From the NCBI GenBank assembly GCA_947471745.1, contig CANJKZ010000263.1, positions 930,001-994,000 of the forward strand: 64,000 bases of DNA, written 5' to 3'. Shown here in pieces: positions 31,817 through 42,264 of the stretch. The translations under genes were made by a program, and so were the position numbers. Position 1 is the first letter of the stretch; each line of letters begins with the position of its first letter. The notes beneath the pieces were generated by a model. That model was not told where the DNA came from. It ran no database searches and saw only the letters and a list, made by a program, of their open reading frames with translations. Origin of the DNA: Closterium sp. Naga37s-1 (lineage: Eukaryota > Streptophyta > Zygnematophyceae > Desmidiales > Closteriaceae).

Positions 31817-32175
31817 CGTGAACACCCACGATACTTCATGACCACACACGAAAACAGAAAAACGAAAACTAACATGAACGCTCACAAACATTCATGAACA
31901 GCGCACAAACTTCACGGAATTTCACGAACATAGTCACAAACACAGAAATTCACGAACACAGAATTAACGCACACTTATGAGAACTCGCGAAGCAACGCAA
32001 ACGCACACGAAGTCTCGCATTCACACACTGACATTCACGAACACTCATGAACGCAACCTTTAACGAAAACTCACATAACTCATGAACTGTTGAGGCGATT
32101 CACGAGACGTAAACACAGAAACGCAGCTCACGAAAAAACGCAACACACACACAACAAATTACCTTCAAAACAAAC
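31817..32175. repeat. Degenerate CACGAAC/CATGAAC-rich tract
   Basis: Many scattered copies of TTCACGAACA, CATGAACGC and CACACGAA occur on one strand over about 350 bp. It directly follows the hairpin cluster, and related GTTCGTGA words lie just before it (31360-31382). There is no fixed period, so it is not a simple satellite. Confidence 0.6.
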
Positions 32176-32289
32176 ACCTCACTTTCACTCAACGTCAACA
32201 AATAGGTGGTAGGTTGTCATGCAAACCATGTATTGCACTCAACATTTACCAGCCACAATCAATCCGATGCTTGCAAAAAGCAGGTTCTC

Positions 32290-32690
32290 TTAAAATAGTA
32301 GCCTGTGAAAACTGGATTTCGGAATTTGCAAATGTCGCAGGCTCATTGACAAAATGACGAGGTGTTTCTTTTGCAAACATGGACATGCAGAGAACATCGA
32401 AAGGTAGTCTCACCGTGGCATGTGTGGTAGATGGTGCTCTCTTGAAGTCCAAGCTTGGATTCGCACAGCCTGCGACCAAACCCACGCAATTCAAGGATAA
32501 TTTCACTTCTACCACGTCCTTAGAAATCGCCAGAAAGGTTTACTTGGGTGGCCCTCCCCAGTCCCCCCTCACTTCGTTCTTCGTTGCCCACCAATCGAAG
32601 AAAAGCGCTCACGAATTCGTGCTCCGCTATGTTCCGCCTTCGGATCTTGTCATCATCATTTTTTCGTCGTTGTTACTTCGTAGGTAGAAG
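32290..32690. other. Region upstream of the ankyrin copy; open on both strands
   Basis: Both strands are open (minus LNCVGLVAGCANPSLDFKRA; plus SKLGFAQPATKPTQFKDNF) and neither gives a recognisable domain. The right part (32590-32690) resembles 17635-17763, so it is probably 5' flank of the duplicated ankyrin gene. Confidence 0.35.
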
Positions 32691-32694
32691 TATC

Positions 32695-34060
32695 ACCGCC
32701 TGATGGAGAGAGATGCATTCGACGACTTTCAAGCGCAGAAAATGGGGGAGGCTTCCCGGCGGAGGCCACGGCTGCGCAAAGCACTTCTTTCGCCGACCCC
32801 GGCGCGCCGTCTGACGGGGCTGGGCCCCTCGAGGTGATGGCGGAAGCGATGGAATACATGGCGGACCTCCACGATTAAGTGCGCGAAATAGTCTAGCAGA
32901 GTCCACACGCAAACTCGTTTCCCCCCTCTTCTCACACAGTTTCTCCCATCCGTATCCCCCCGTCTCCCCACTTCCCCACTGCTGCCCCCATCCCGCCCGA
33001 TTTCCTGGACCCACCTTTGGCACCCGTTTTTCCTCTTCCCCACCCCCTCCCTTTCCCCTTCTTTCTCGGCATTCCATCTGCAAAAAAAACCACTCAAATT
33101 TTCCCCCTTTCTCTCCCCCTGTCTCCTCATCCCTTTCCTTTGCCCCCCCCCATCACCCCGTCTTTCTCTCACCCCCCTGCAGGGAGTGCGTTATCGGGAC
33201 ATGGATAACGTGGCAAGAGCATTAGATACTGCACGAACCCCACCGTTATCCTCTCCTCACTTTGTCTCCCCCTTGTCCTCCCCTTCGTCTCCCCACCTTT
33301 CTCTCCCCCCACACGTGCAGGGGGTGTGGTAGAGGGACACGGATGACGTAACAGCAGCATTGGACAGGGGAGCAGATGCTGGCTTAGCGGATGATGAGGG
33401 GCGCACAGGTGGGGGATGAGGGGTGTGCGTGTGAAGGAGGGGGGATAATGGGAGGGGGGGGGGGGCACACGTGGGGAAGTTGGGACAATGAGGGGCGCAC
33501 AGGTAGGGGAAAGATGCCAAGGGGCGTGCAGGTGGGGGAAAGGATGAGGGGCGCACATATGGGGGGGAAGAATGAGGGACGCACATGTAGGGGGAAAGGA
33601 TAAGGGGCGCACAGGTGAGGGAAGGATGAGGAGCGCACAGGTGGGTGGGATAGGGGATGAAGGGCGCACAGGTGGGGGGATGAGGGGATAGTGGGGGATG
33701 CACGGGTAGGGGAAGGTGGGTAACGGGGGGCGCAAAGGTGGGGGAGGGGGGTTAATGGGGGGCGCACAGTTGTTGGAAGGATGAAGGGTTGGCCTTAAGG
33801 TTGAATACACTCGTCAGGCCGGGGTTTTAGAAACTGGGGGCTTAAAGGTAAAGGGGCCAGAGCTTGGTGTAAAGATCTGAATTCCCCCTTCCCCCATCCT
33901 TCACCCACCCTCCTTTGTTTCATTCATAATGTGCGATGCATGCATGCAACACTGCATATGGCATAACCCCTTCCCTCCCACCCCCTCGGTGCCATGCGTG
34001 CGTGCATGTATCCACCCCCAGTTTTCAGCCTGTGCATATTACACGGAAGAGAGTTGCTGT
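32695..34060 (+). pseudogene. Ankyrin-repeat gene, degenerate 5' part (copy 2)
   Basis: 32712-32878 matches exon 1 of the intact gene (ATTCGACGACTTTCAAGCGC, ATGGCGGACCTCCACG), but TAA replaces CAG at the exon end. A second-exon-like unit lies at 33181-33236. The full 88-bp second exon lies at 33321-33408 (GCAGATGCTGGCTTAGCGGA, then CGCACAG before GT), the same length as 59270-59357 and with an internal TAG. A minisatellite follows at the same place as in the intact gene, then matching intron sequence (CGGGGTTTTAGA, GGGCCAGAGCTTGGTGT) to about 34060, where similarity ends. No ankyrin body exons remain. Confidence 0.75.
33385..33790. repeat. GGGGCGCACAGGTGGGGG minisatellite, intronic
   Basis: About 15 degenerate units of roughly 20-40 bp. 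It starts directly at the donor of the second ankyrin exon copy and repeats the exon-end/donor sequence CGCACAGGTGGGGG. The homologous intron at 59341 has its own, differently expanded version. Long Pro-rich minus-strand frames here are by-products. Confidence 0.8.
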
Positions 34061-34625
34061 ACCGAGCTGCGTTTCGGAGAACAACCTCTTTTCGCCCCCC
34101 TACTTGTCTTCTCTACGTTTCTCCCTTCTGGTTTGTTTGGACTTAGTCTGCCTTAGTCACCACCCTCCCTCAATGTGTAAGTCCTATGGTAGTGGAGTGG
34201 CATCAAATGCTAGATCTGAGGTAGCACTTTCCAGTAGTATGAAAGAACAATATAAAAAAAGCTATTGGTTGGTGTTTAGCTACTGATTGCCAACAATGGG
34301 AATAAGCAACGGGGCAACTATGCCCAATCGAACTATCTTACGATGCTCTAAGCTGTCGAGGCTGGTGAACTTTTGTGGAATTCTTCGAAAGCTATAGCCA
34401 AGATAATTGAATAAAATGGCAATTCGATGGTTGCGACGAGACAAGCGTCAGATCGTGTTCGCAATTAAGACAGTTAAAAGGCATCACAACGAATTGATTC
34501 CTGCTCTTCCTTCAACAAATAGGCTTCTTTCAATCGTTTACTACCCGTCCGGCAGTATGAGCAACGTAACACTTCGCTTCTTCTCATCCCAAAAAAGGGT
34601 AACTAACGAACCTCGCCAATAGTTG
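34061..34625. other. Spacer without clear genes
   Basis: A 71-codon plus-strand frame (34407-34622; KMAIRWLRRDKRQIVFAIKT) is the only open stretch. It has no recognisable domain and may be chance. Confidence 0.35.
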
Positions 34626-35020
34626 TGTGAGAGTGAGACGGCTTATGCTGGCTTTGCTAGCTTAGGTTAGGTGCATTATGCTATTTATAGCATTATGCTA
34701 GAAGTGTATTTCTAGCTTTGGTCTATTTCATCATGCGTCGGTATGCTTGAATTCCTATGTTGGGTGCATTCATATATTTTAATATAGTTATAGCACCGAA
34801 CCAAGTTGCGTGTACCAAATTCCAGGCCTTTCGGTTGCCACCGAATTGCCTTCCACCGAATTCGGGTAGGTTCTGTTTGGGACGCTTCACAACCCTCAGA
34901 ACATTCGCGTAACACCTCATTAACTGGCTTTGTGTCGAGACTATATATAGCCTAGTGCTGTACCCAGGTGAATCAATCATTTTCATTCTACTTTTCTGAA
35001 CTCGATCCCCGATCCTCACA
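34626..35020 (+). repeat. LTR of the Gypsy-like element
   Basis: TGTGAGAGTGAGACGG to GATCCTCACA. It contains CGAGACTATATATAGCC near 34937-34955, a TATA-like promoter motif as expected in an LTR. Only this one copy is in the window. Confidence 0.6.
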
Positions 35021-35686
35021 CTTGGTAATCAGAGCTCGTTTACACGCGACTTTCTTTCGACCACTAAAAACTGGCTTTAAAAAACTGGGGGTGAGTCGAA
35101 CGCTAAACACCGATTTCAGGTACGTAAAACCGGTTCCGTGTTTTTTTTTTTTTCAGTACCCCTCGATTCGGTTTCGGACGCGATGTCGGCAGGAATGGAA
35201 GGGCAAGGCGACAACTTCATGCAAGAAATCGCCAGCATTCGTACCGACCTGGACCAGACGCGGACGGTGCTTCAGCAAATAAAGGCGCTCCTTGCGAACC
35301 AGCCGGCAGCCGCCACAACAGAAGCGAATGCAGAAGCGACGACAGCAGCAGCAGCAGCGACGACATCGACATTTCACGCAGCAGTGGCACCAACCTCGAA
35401 GCAGCTCACCCGAGGCTCCCGGAAGCGTTCGATCCAAGCACGAAGGGATCGGACGTCTTACGATTCGTGGCGACACTCGAAATTTATTTCGAGGCCATTG
35501 GCTGTACGACCCAGACAAATGACGCAGCAAGGATTCGGCTCGCAGCGACAGTGTTGCGAGGCCCAGCACTGGAATGGGTGTACTACAGTGACTTGGTCTC
35601 CGGAGAAGGAACTTGGGCGCAGTTTCGGGCAGATTTAATCGCACGCTTCGAACCTATTTAAATCGAGCTACATGGCGCGGCTATAA
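34626..35686 (+). mobile_element. Gypsy-like LTR retrotransposon, 5' end only (LTR, primer site, gag)
   Basis: A 395-bp LTR-like segment has matching inverted ends TGTGAG/CTCACA (34626-35020). It is followed at 35023 by TGGTAATCAGAGCTC, a Met-tRNA type primer site, and from 35183 by a gag region. The gag carries an N-terminal helical part (MSAGMEGQGDNFMQEIASIR) and a retrotransposon-gag core (LRFVATLEIYFEAIG, LEWVYYSDLVSGEGTWAQFR). Element sequence stops at about 35686, exactly where the duplicated decarboxylase block starts; no pol or right LTR is seen. It is a broken fossil. Confidence 0.7.
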
Positions 35687-36260
35687 ATGGTGGATTACAA
35701 GGCCTAGGAGATCCCAATTGGCCGCCGCTTCAGATGTGTTAAGGACAAAGTCTCTTCCCGCCCCTGCATGGCATGGTGCATGGCATGGAGTGGGTTTGTT
35801 TCATGCCATCTTCACATAAACTCCTGGAGTTTTCGATTGAATGTGAATAAGAATCTATGAGATTTAGGCCTACTCCTACTCCGGCCAATTTGCACACCAA
35901 CATGCCCATGCTCATACTTATGCCCATGCCATGCCAACGCCACAACTGCCACCCACGACTCCCCCCCTTCTTTTGATTGTCACTGAAGCTGTGGATGGTG
36001 TTGTAGACATATGGGGCGGAGGGCATTCGTGCATACATCATGCGCCACGTGGCACTTGCTAAGTGGTTCGAGGAGGCTATGCGGCAAGATGAGAGGTTCC
36101 AAGCGAGTGGGAGTGCAGCATGCCATCACTGCCAGCATGGTCTACCTGGGCCACCGTCTCACACACCACCTTGGACTCTTCACACGTCCTCACACACCCT
36201 CTTACACACCTCTGCCACTCTCCTTCCATTGCAAGAATGTCACCATGCTACCCCGCTGCT
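35687..36260 (+). pseudogene. Aromatic-L-amino-acid decarboxylase-like gene tail, copy 2, part 1
   Basis: It matches 5390-5960 base for base over long stretches. The VVDYK-PIGRRF exon (35687-35734) carries the same TAG (35705-35707) as copy 1, and its donor has changed from GGTGTG to GATGTG. The LKLWMV exon (about 35981-36104) has lost its AG acceptor and its GTGAGT donor (now GCGAGT) and has an internal TAG. It ends at the insertion site of element E. Clearly dead, and more decayed than copy 1. Confidence 0.8.
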
Positions 36261-36265
36261 GCCTT

Positions 36266-36397
36266 TGTTACGATAAGAATGAATTGATAGAAAAATGGGA
36301 AGTACAACCCTAGATATAGCAAACCCTAATCATGCAAGGAAGTAGAAATGTAACACCTAGACTAACCTAAACAACACATATAAAATATATGTTGACA
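36266..36397 (-). repeat. 3' LTR of element E (left side of window)
   Basis: 132 bp, TGTTACGATAAGAATG to ATATGTTGACA on the plus strand. Differs from the partner at 39813 by one base. Confidence 0.9.
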
Positions 36398-36796
36398 CAC
36401 CCCCATAGTCTAGGTGACGGTAACCCCGTGGAAAGACAACACATATCTCAGGGTGGGTCTCAAGGACACACACAGTCTGAGAGCAAACAAGGGTCACATG
36501 ACCAGTCAGCAAGAACAAGAACAAGCAAGGGTCACAAGACCAGTCCACAAGAACAAGACAAATCTCAGGGTGGAGCTCAAAGTCACCACACAGTCCGAGA
36601 GCAAGCAAAAGAGCCACAAGGCCGGCTCACATGCAGGTATATAGCAAATATTTTGAGATGCAAGAGTACAAGACAATAAGGACAAAGCATCTACGTAAGC
36701 AAGTGAGGACGGGCCAGCACAAGGCCAAGCTGGGTGCAGAAACGCTGGTGATCACAAGGCGGCAACGCCTTGGTGAAGATATCTGCAGTGTTGGCC

Positions 36797-39230
36797 TCAG
36801 AGACCACACGTCGTACGAGTGCCTTGATCCACACCAAGAGGGGTGAGCTGTACCTTGGAGAACGGGAAGCGAAACCGCGTGAGGATCTGCTCGACCATAT
36901 GCGACTGGATCAGCGTAATGGTGCGAGCTGCCCTGTCCCTGGTGATCTGCAGGCCAAGGTAGTGCTGCAGCTCACCAAGGTCAGTGCAAGTGTGTCTCCT
37001 CTGCAGTTCCTCCTTCACGGAGGCCAGCGCGCGTCGGTCAGGAGTGGCGAACACCAGGTCGTCGACGTAGACCAGGACAAAGAACGGGGTCGAGCCATGG
37101 CGAACGAACAGTGACAGGTCAGCAGACGACGGAAAGAAGTCAAGCGCTGCAAGGGTCGAGCGAAGTGTGTCGTGCCACTCACGTGGAGCCTGACGCAGGC
37201 CGTAGACTGGTCGACGCAGCTGCCACTGGGTCCTAGGTGGGAAAGAGCCAGTGAAGCCAGGCGGGCGACGCACCCAGATCTGCTCGTGAAGGCTCCCCTA
37301 AAGGAACGCGGTGGAGAAGTCCAAGGAGTGCAACTCGTAGTCGCGCTGGGCTGCAATATGCAGCAACACCCGAAGAGTACTCATCTTCGGGGTGGGAGCG
37401 AAGGTCTGGAAGAAGTCCACCCCCTCTCGCTGACTGAAGCCTCTCGCCACATAGCGCGCCTTGAACACAGGTGGTGATCCAGGCGGCCGCTTCACCTTGT
37501 AGAGCCATCGGCCACTGACGACGTTCGTCCCAGGTGGTGGGACTGCGTCGACGTAAGTGCCTGTGGACCTATAAGATGCCATCTCTGCCTCCTCAGCTGC
37601 TATCTAGTACGAAGCCCAGGGTCCCGAGACCGCCTCGGCGTGAGTGCGAGGGATCGGGATGACAAGGGCGTCTGGATCCCCATTAGGGGCAAGTAGCATG
37701 GTGCAGAGATGAGGAACATCGGCCGGAAGAAAACCAAGCTCGAACTGCCTGTCCTCGAGGACCTCTAAGGGAAAACCAGGAGCACCCCCAGAGAACGGAG
37801 AACGAGCAGGGCCACTCACCAAGTGAGCGGCGTAGTCAAGGCGGTGGGAAGAGGCAAAGCCAGCGACAGTGGTAACAAGTGCCGAAACAGACGACAGAGG
37901 TGCAGTCGGGTGAGTGACCAACGCGGACAAAACACGGGAGACGACAGGACGGGAGGCACGGAGGTAGTTCGACAACGGGTCGTGAAGCACAGTGAGGGAC
38001 GACTCAGGGGGCTGTGGAAGGACAGGAGGAGGTGGAACACGAGAGCGAAGAACAAGGTGGAACGGACCGTCTGCACGGTAACGGGACCGACGACGCTCTG
38101 GGGACACAGCACGAATGAGGGGAGAACGACGAGTCCACTGGGACGAGGAAAGGGACTCAACAGGGGGAACAGGAGGGGACAGTAGGGGACCACAAACAAA
38201 GCATTCAGGTGCTGGGTCAGGGAGGTCGTATAGTCGTAGTCGCTGCTGCTCCGCCTCCTCTGGCGTCTGCTGCGACCACACCGGCCCCTGCTGCTGCTCC
38301 TGTGGCTCCGCCTCTGCCCTCTCCTGCTGCGACTGCAGCTGCACCCGCTGCTGCGAGCGGGACTCCTGCGCTACCCTCTCCTGCTGAGGTCGTGACTCCT
38401 CCTGTACTCTCTCCCGTGGGGCCTGTAACTGCACCTGCTGCTGCGGGTGGGACTCCTGCTCTACCCTCTCCTGGTGCGGCCGTGACTCCTCCTATACTCT
38501 CTCCTGCTGGGTCTGTAACTGCACCTGCTGCTGCGGGCTGGACTCCTGCTCTACCCTCTCCTGGTGCGGCCGTGACTCCTCCTCTACCCTCTCCTGCTGC
38601 GGCTGCAGCTGCACCCGCTGCTGCGACTGGGACTCCTGCTCTACCCTCTCGTGCTGCTGCTGTGACTCCTCCTCTACTCTCTCCTGCTGCTGTAGCTACT
38701 GCTGCTCCTGCTGCCGCTGCTGGTGCTGGTGCTGCTGCTGCTGCTCCTGCTGCTGCTGCTGCTGATGTGCCCTCTCAAACCGCTCACGCTCCTCCCTCTC
38801 CAACCGGAGGAGACGCTGCTCACGGGTCAGGAAACGTACAGTGCGAGGTGTAGGCGCCACAGTGCCAGTGCCTCCAGCTCCATCACTACCAGAACAAGCA
38901 CCTCCACTAGCGACACCCCCGGGGCCTCCAGTACCTCCCGTAGGAGCACCCCCAAGCTCCGCAGCAACCGGCCGCAGAGGAGAACGAGGAGGGAACTGCG
39001 GGACGACCGGGAAGCCGGGGGGTGATGAGGGGCGAGGCCACCGACTCGAGGCTGCCGTGTCCTCCACAGGAGTGACCTCCACGCCCACACCCACTGCACC
39101 CCCTGAACCAACACCACGAGCTCCTGCAGCCCCAGCACCCTCACCCTCCGCAACTGCACCTCCCGCACCCCCAGACACGAGAGGGACTGGACGCTGCGGG
39201 GGGGACGATTGCGGAGTGACGTGCGACACA
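36797..39230 (-). pseudogene. Linker and reverse-transcriptase region of element E
   Basis: The minus strand shows a Gln/Glu-rich and repeated CTCCTGCTSTACCCTCTCC-coded linker (39230-38250). The copia RT_2 domain follows: WLYKVKRPPGSPPVFKARYV, ARGFSQREGVDFFQTFAPTP, VYGLRQAPREWHDTLRSTL, and catalytic YVDDLVFA near 37065. RT sequence is close to that of A-D but distinct. The region is broken. Confidence 0.75.
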
Positions 39231-39812
39231 CCTGACGGGGCAGGACGCGAAGCGGGGGGGGCTACCGGGGCGTCTGGGGGGGGCTGATCCCGGGTGAGGT
39301 GCCTGGAACGGGTGGGGCAGCAGGTTTCCAGGTGGGGCGGCAGTTGTCAACTCTGGGGCGGCGGTTTTCAGGTCTGGGGCGGCGGGTCTCCAGGTTCGGC
39401 GGGGGATTTCAGGTCTGGGGGCCGGTTATGACGGTGGGCTGCACGTGCGCGCGGCTACGACGTACTAGCGCGGAGCTGCGGGTGCGACTAAGGCTGTGCG
39501 CACAGCTACGCGCGTTCGTCTGCTGCGCGCTAGAGGGCTGGGGGGCAACACGCGGGGTAAAACGAGTGGGGCGCGGGGTAGAAAACCGAGTGACGCATGG
39601 CACAAACGGGTGGGGCGCAGGGCAGAAACGGGTGACGCACGATGGCAACGGGGGGGCGCAGCCTACTCGGGCTCTACGCGGCAGGGCGCTTCGGGCTACG
39701 GGTCGCTACGAGGCGCGCGGGTGGTGGGCCCATAGACTATCGAGAGAAATTTCGCCTAGGGGAAAAATCGCCTAGGGGAAAAATCACCTAGGGGAAACCT
39801 AGCTCTATACCA

Positions 39813-39944
39813 TGTTACGATAAGAATGAATTGATAGAAAAATGTGAAGTACAACCCTAGATATAGCAAACCCTAATCATGCAAGGAAGTAGAAATGTAA
39901 CACCTAGACTAACCTAAACAACACATATAAAATATATGTTGACA
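39813..39944 (-). repeat. 5' LTR of element E (right side of window)
   Basis: 132 bp. On the minus strand it is followed by CATGGTATAGAGC, the primer-binding site. Confidence 0.9.
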
Positions 39945-40127
39945 GCCCTCACCCCCCTCCCCCACTCCCCTTTTTGTGGCACCCAGCTGATGGCTCCGCG
40001 CCCCTTCGCCCTCGTCTGCTTCCGCCTCAAGCCGCCCACTGCTCGCACACACAGTGGGGTGGCGTGCACAGGGGTGGGCGAGGGGAGAGTGGGCGACGAG
40101 GGGTCGGTGGGCGAGGGCAGCCGGATG

Positions 40128-41657
40128 TGTGAGAGGTGTTTGCACTAGCAGGCAGTTGAGTACATATAGGAAACCCTAATTTGGGCTGTACTCGCTATAG
40201 AGTACCCCACTGCAGGCTAGACAAATATAACATTCTGACACACCCCCATAGCCAAAGTGGGGTGTAATCAGCACAACAAGCATGCAAAGCAGTAGTTCAC
40301 AATGATAAGCAAAGCTAGAGGCTATCACAGAGGGCAAGTGAGGAGGAGGAGGGACTATGAGAGGGGAAGAGGTGGTGGGCGGCAGCTGAAGCTGCTGGCA
40401 CACAGCGCAACTGGAGCAACTGGCACACGGGCAACTGGAGCAACTGGCACACTGGCAACTGGAGCAACTGGCACACGGGCAACTGGAGTAACTGGCTCCG
40501 CGGCTAGACGAGCGGCAGGAGCAACTGACTCACGGGCGACTGGAGCAGCGGGATCACGGGCGACTGGAGCAACGGGCTCACGGGCGACTGGCGCAACGGT
40601 CTCACGGGCGACTGGAGTTGCTGGCTTCACGGCAGCCACCCCCCTTCGACCTCCCCAAACTGTCCCACACCCCTTTCACACGCCCACTGCTGCACCCCTA
40701 GCTCCACTCCCAACGTCACCCCCCTAGCACCACTCCCTCGGCTCCCACACACCCACCCCCCTCAGCGGCAGCTGCAGCAGTGGGAGACGGAGGAGGAGGA
40801 GGAGCAGGGGACGGCTCACACACCCGCCACCCCCATACCCGCCACCCCGCAGGTGCACGAGGGCAGGAGGGGGGGGCAGGGGCGGCTCGCGGGCTGCAGG
40901 GGCGGCTCGCGTGGGCTGCAGGGGCGGTTCGCGGGCTGCATGGGCGGTTCGCGAGCTGCAGGAGGGGCAGCGCGCGGGCCCCCCGAGGGCGCCACGGCGG
41001 GTGACGGGAGGGGGGCCGCGCGCGGGCCCCCAGGGCGTCTTGACAGGCGACAGGAGGGGGCGACGCGCGGGCCCCCAGGGCGCCGCGACGAGGCGACGGG
41101 AGGGGGGCGACGCGCGGGCTCCCAAGGCGCCGCGACGAGGCGACGGGAGGGGGCGGCGCGCGGGCCCCCAAGGTGCCGCGACGAGGCGACGGGAGGGGAC
41201 GGCGCGCGGGCCCCCAGGGCGCCGCGACGAGGCGACGGGAGGGGACGGCGCGCGGGCCCCTGGGGGGCGCCTCGACTGACGACGGGGGGCGACGCGCTGG
41301 TCGACGGGGCAGGAAACCGCCGCGCGCCTCGGGGCGCACGGCGGGCAGGAAACCGCCGCGCGCCCCGAGCGCTCGGCGGGCAGAAAGCCGCCATGCGCCA
41401 GGAGCGTGTGGCGGGAAGAAAAAACGTCGCGCGCCACGGGGCGCGCGACAGACAGGACAGCAGCGGAAGCTAACGGTGGGCCCACAGGCTAGGAGCGTGA
41501 CCGCTCTGATAGCATGTGAGAATTGAACGAGGAATGTTAGAACAGTGAAGAGGTGTTTGCACTAGCAGGCAGTTGAGTACATATAGGAAACCCTAATTTG
41601 GGCTGTACTCGCTATAGAGTACCCCACTGCAGGCTACACAAATATAACATTCTGACA
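40128..41657 (-). mobile_element. Small non-autonomous copia-type LTR element F (TRIM-like), minus strand
   Basis: Flanked by an exact 5-bp duplication GGATG (40123-40127 and 41658-41662). LTRs are 40128-40240 (113 bp) and 41515-41657 (143 bp), with TGTGAG/TCTGACA ends on the plus strand. The primer site (GCTATCAGAGC on the minus strand) abuts the LTR at 41514, and the polypurine tract (CTATGGGGGTG) abuts the one at 40241. The 1.27-kb interior has no gag or pol, only GCAACTGGAGCAACTGGCAC repeats and GC-rich GGCGACGGGAGGGGGCGACG repeats. The LTR centre is related to those of B, C and D, likely helpers. Confidence 0.85.
40395..41300. repeat. Tandem repeats inside element F
   Basis: 40400-40630: units of about 24 bp (CAACTGGAGCAACTGGCACA). 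40980-41270: units of about 58-60 bp around GCGCGGGCCCCCAGGGCGCC and GACGAGGCGACGGGAGGGG. Frames on both strands across these are repeat products. Confidence 0.75.
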
Positions 41658-41959
41658 GGATGTAGGGAGGGAGGTGAATGCGGCGCTACTGGAGGCGATC
41701 AACAGCAGCGGGCAGGAGCATCTCACTCACACAGCCACTGCTGAGCTCCTTGCTGCTTGGCCCCTTGCTGCTTGGCTCCATGCTGCTTGGCTCCTCCATT
41801 CCTCAACTGTATCTCACACGCACACTTACTCTTGAGACGTCTCTCAAGTACCGCACGCACGCTGTGAGCCTCGACGACATGCTACTGCATGCCTGGTTCA
41901 TTCGCCTGCATATGAGAGCATGACGGCACTTGACCTCCCAACCTGCCCCCCTGTGACAG

Positions 41960-42182
41960 TACACGCTGCACGTGGCAATAGGGGTGGTGAAGACAGATGT
42001 TTGAGACGTCTCGAAATCTGAACTGGCTCCCGCAGTACACGATGCGCATGGCCGCGGTGAAGATAGAGCTGGCGCATGTGCAGGCGGCTTGGAGGTTAAT
42101 TCAATCGGAAGCTTCCAAGTTGCTGCAAGAGGTGGATTTCTCCGGAAAGGAAACTATAGAAATGCTTCAAGCATGTGAATAG
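41960..42182 (+). pseudogene. Decarboxylase-like gene tail, copy 2, last exon
   Basis: It matches 6435-6640: acceptor CTGTGACAG, then YTLHVAIGVVKT. An extra 10 or so bases put the remainder (QYTMRMAAVKIELAHVQAAW, RLIQSEASKLLQEVDFSGKE) in another frame, ending at TAG 42180-42182. Copy 2 has Arg-Leu-Ile-Gln in this helix, closer to the family than the copy 1 text. Confidence 0.75.
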
Positions 42183-42264
42183 TCTGCTTTGGTGAACAAG
42201 CAGAATGATAGGTAGATGCACCCAAACAAAGACAACTGCATCTTTCATCTTTTATTGTACATAC

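Larger units (their letters stand above)
36266..39944 (-). mobile_element. Copia-type LTR element E, minus strand, reduced and broken
   Basis: 132-bp LTRs at 36266-36397 and 39813-39944 differ at one position. The element is flanked by GCCTT (36261-36265) and GCCCT (39945-39949), a target duplication with one mismatch. On the minus strand the primer site (TGGTATAGAGC) abuts the LTR at 39812, and the polypurine tract (CTATGGGGGTG) abuts the one at 36398. Visible parts are a GC-rich leader, a Gly/Ala/Gln-rich linker and reverse transcriptase. Gag and integrase were not recognised, so it is non-autonomous. Near-identical LTRs suggest a recent insertion. Confidence 0.85.
39987..41735 (+). pseudogene. 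Decarboxylase-like gene tail, copy 2, part 2 (split by element F)
   Basis: 39987-40127 reads LMAPRPFALVCFRLKPPTA and matches 6010-6150. The same exon resumes at 41658-41735 (LLEAINSSGQEHLTHT) after element F. Copy 2 keeps Arg in VCFRL, the family-typical residue, where copy 1 has Cys. An AG acceptor precedes 39987. The exon is interrupted and cannot be expressed normally. Confidence 0.8.

Noticed and set aside
33169-33810. Long Pro-rich minus-strand frames over the minisatellite (also 59032-59657)
   Set aside because: Their CAPxxPxP-type text is the complement of GGGGCGCACAGGTGGGGG units; no conserved domain or splice structure.
36266-36397. CAAACCCTAA and similar words as telomere repeats
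   Set aside because: They occur singly inside LTRs, not in arrays.
40724-41485. 253-codon Arg/Pro-rich minus-strand frame inside element F
   Set aside because: It is generated by the GGCGACGGGAGGGG repeats of a gene-free LTR element.
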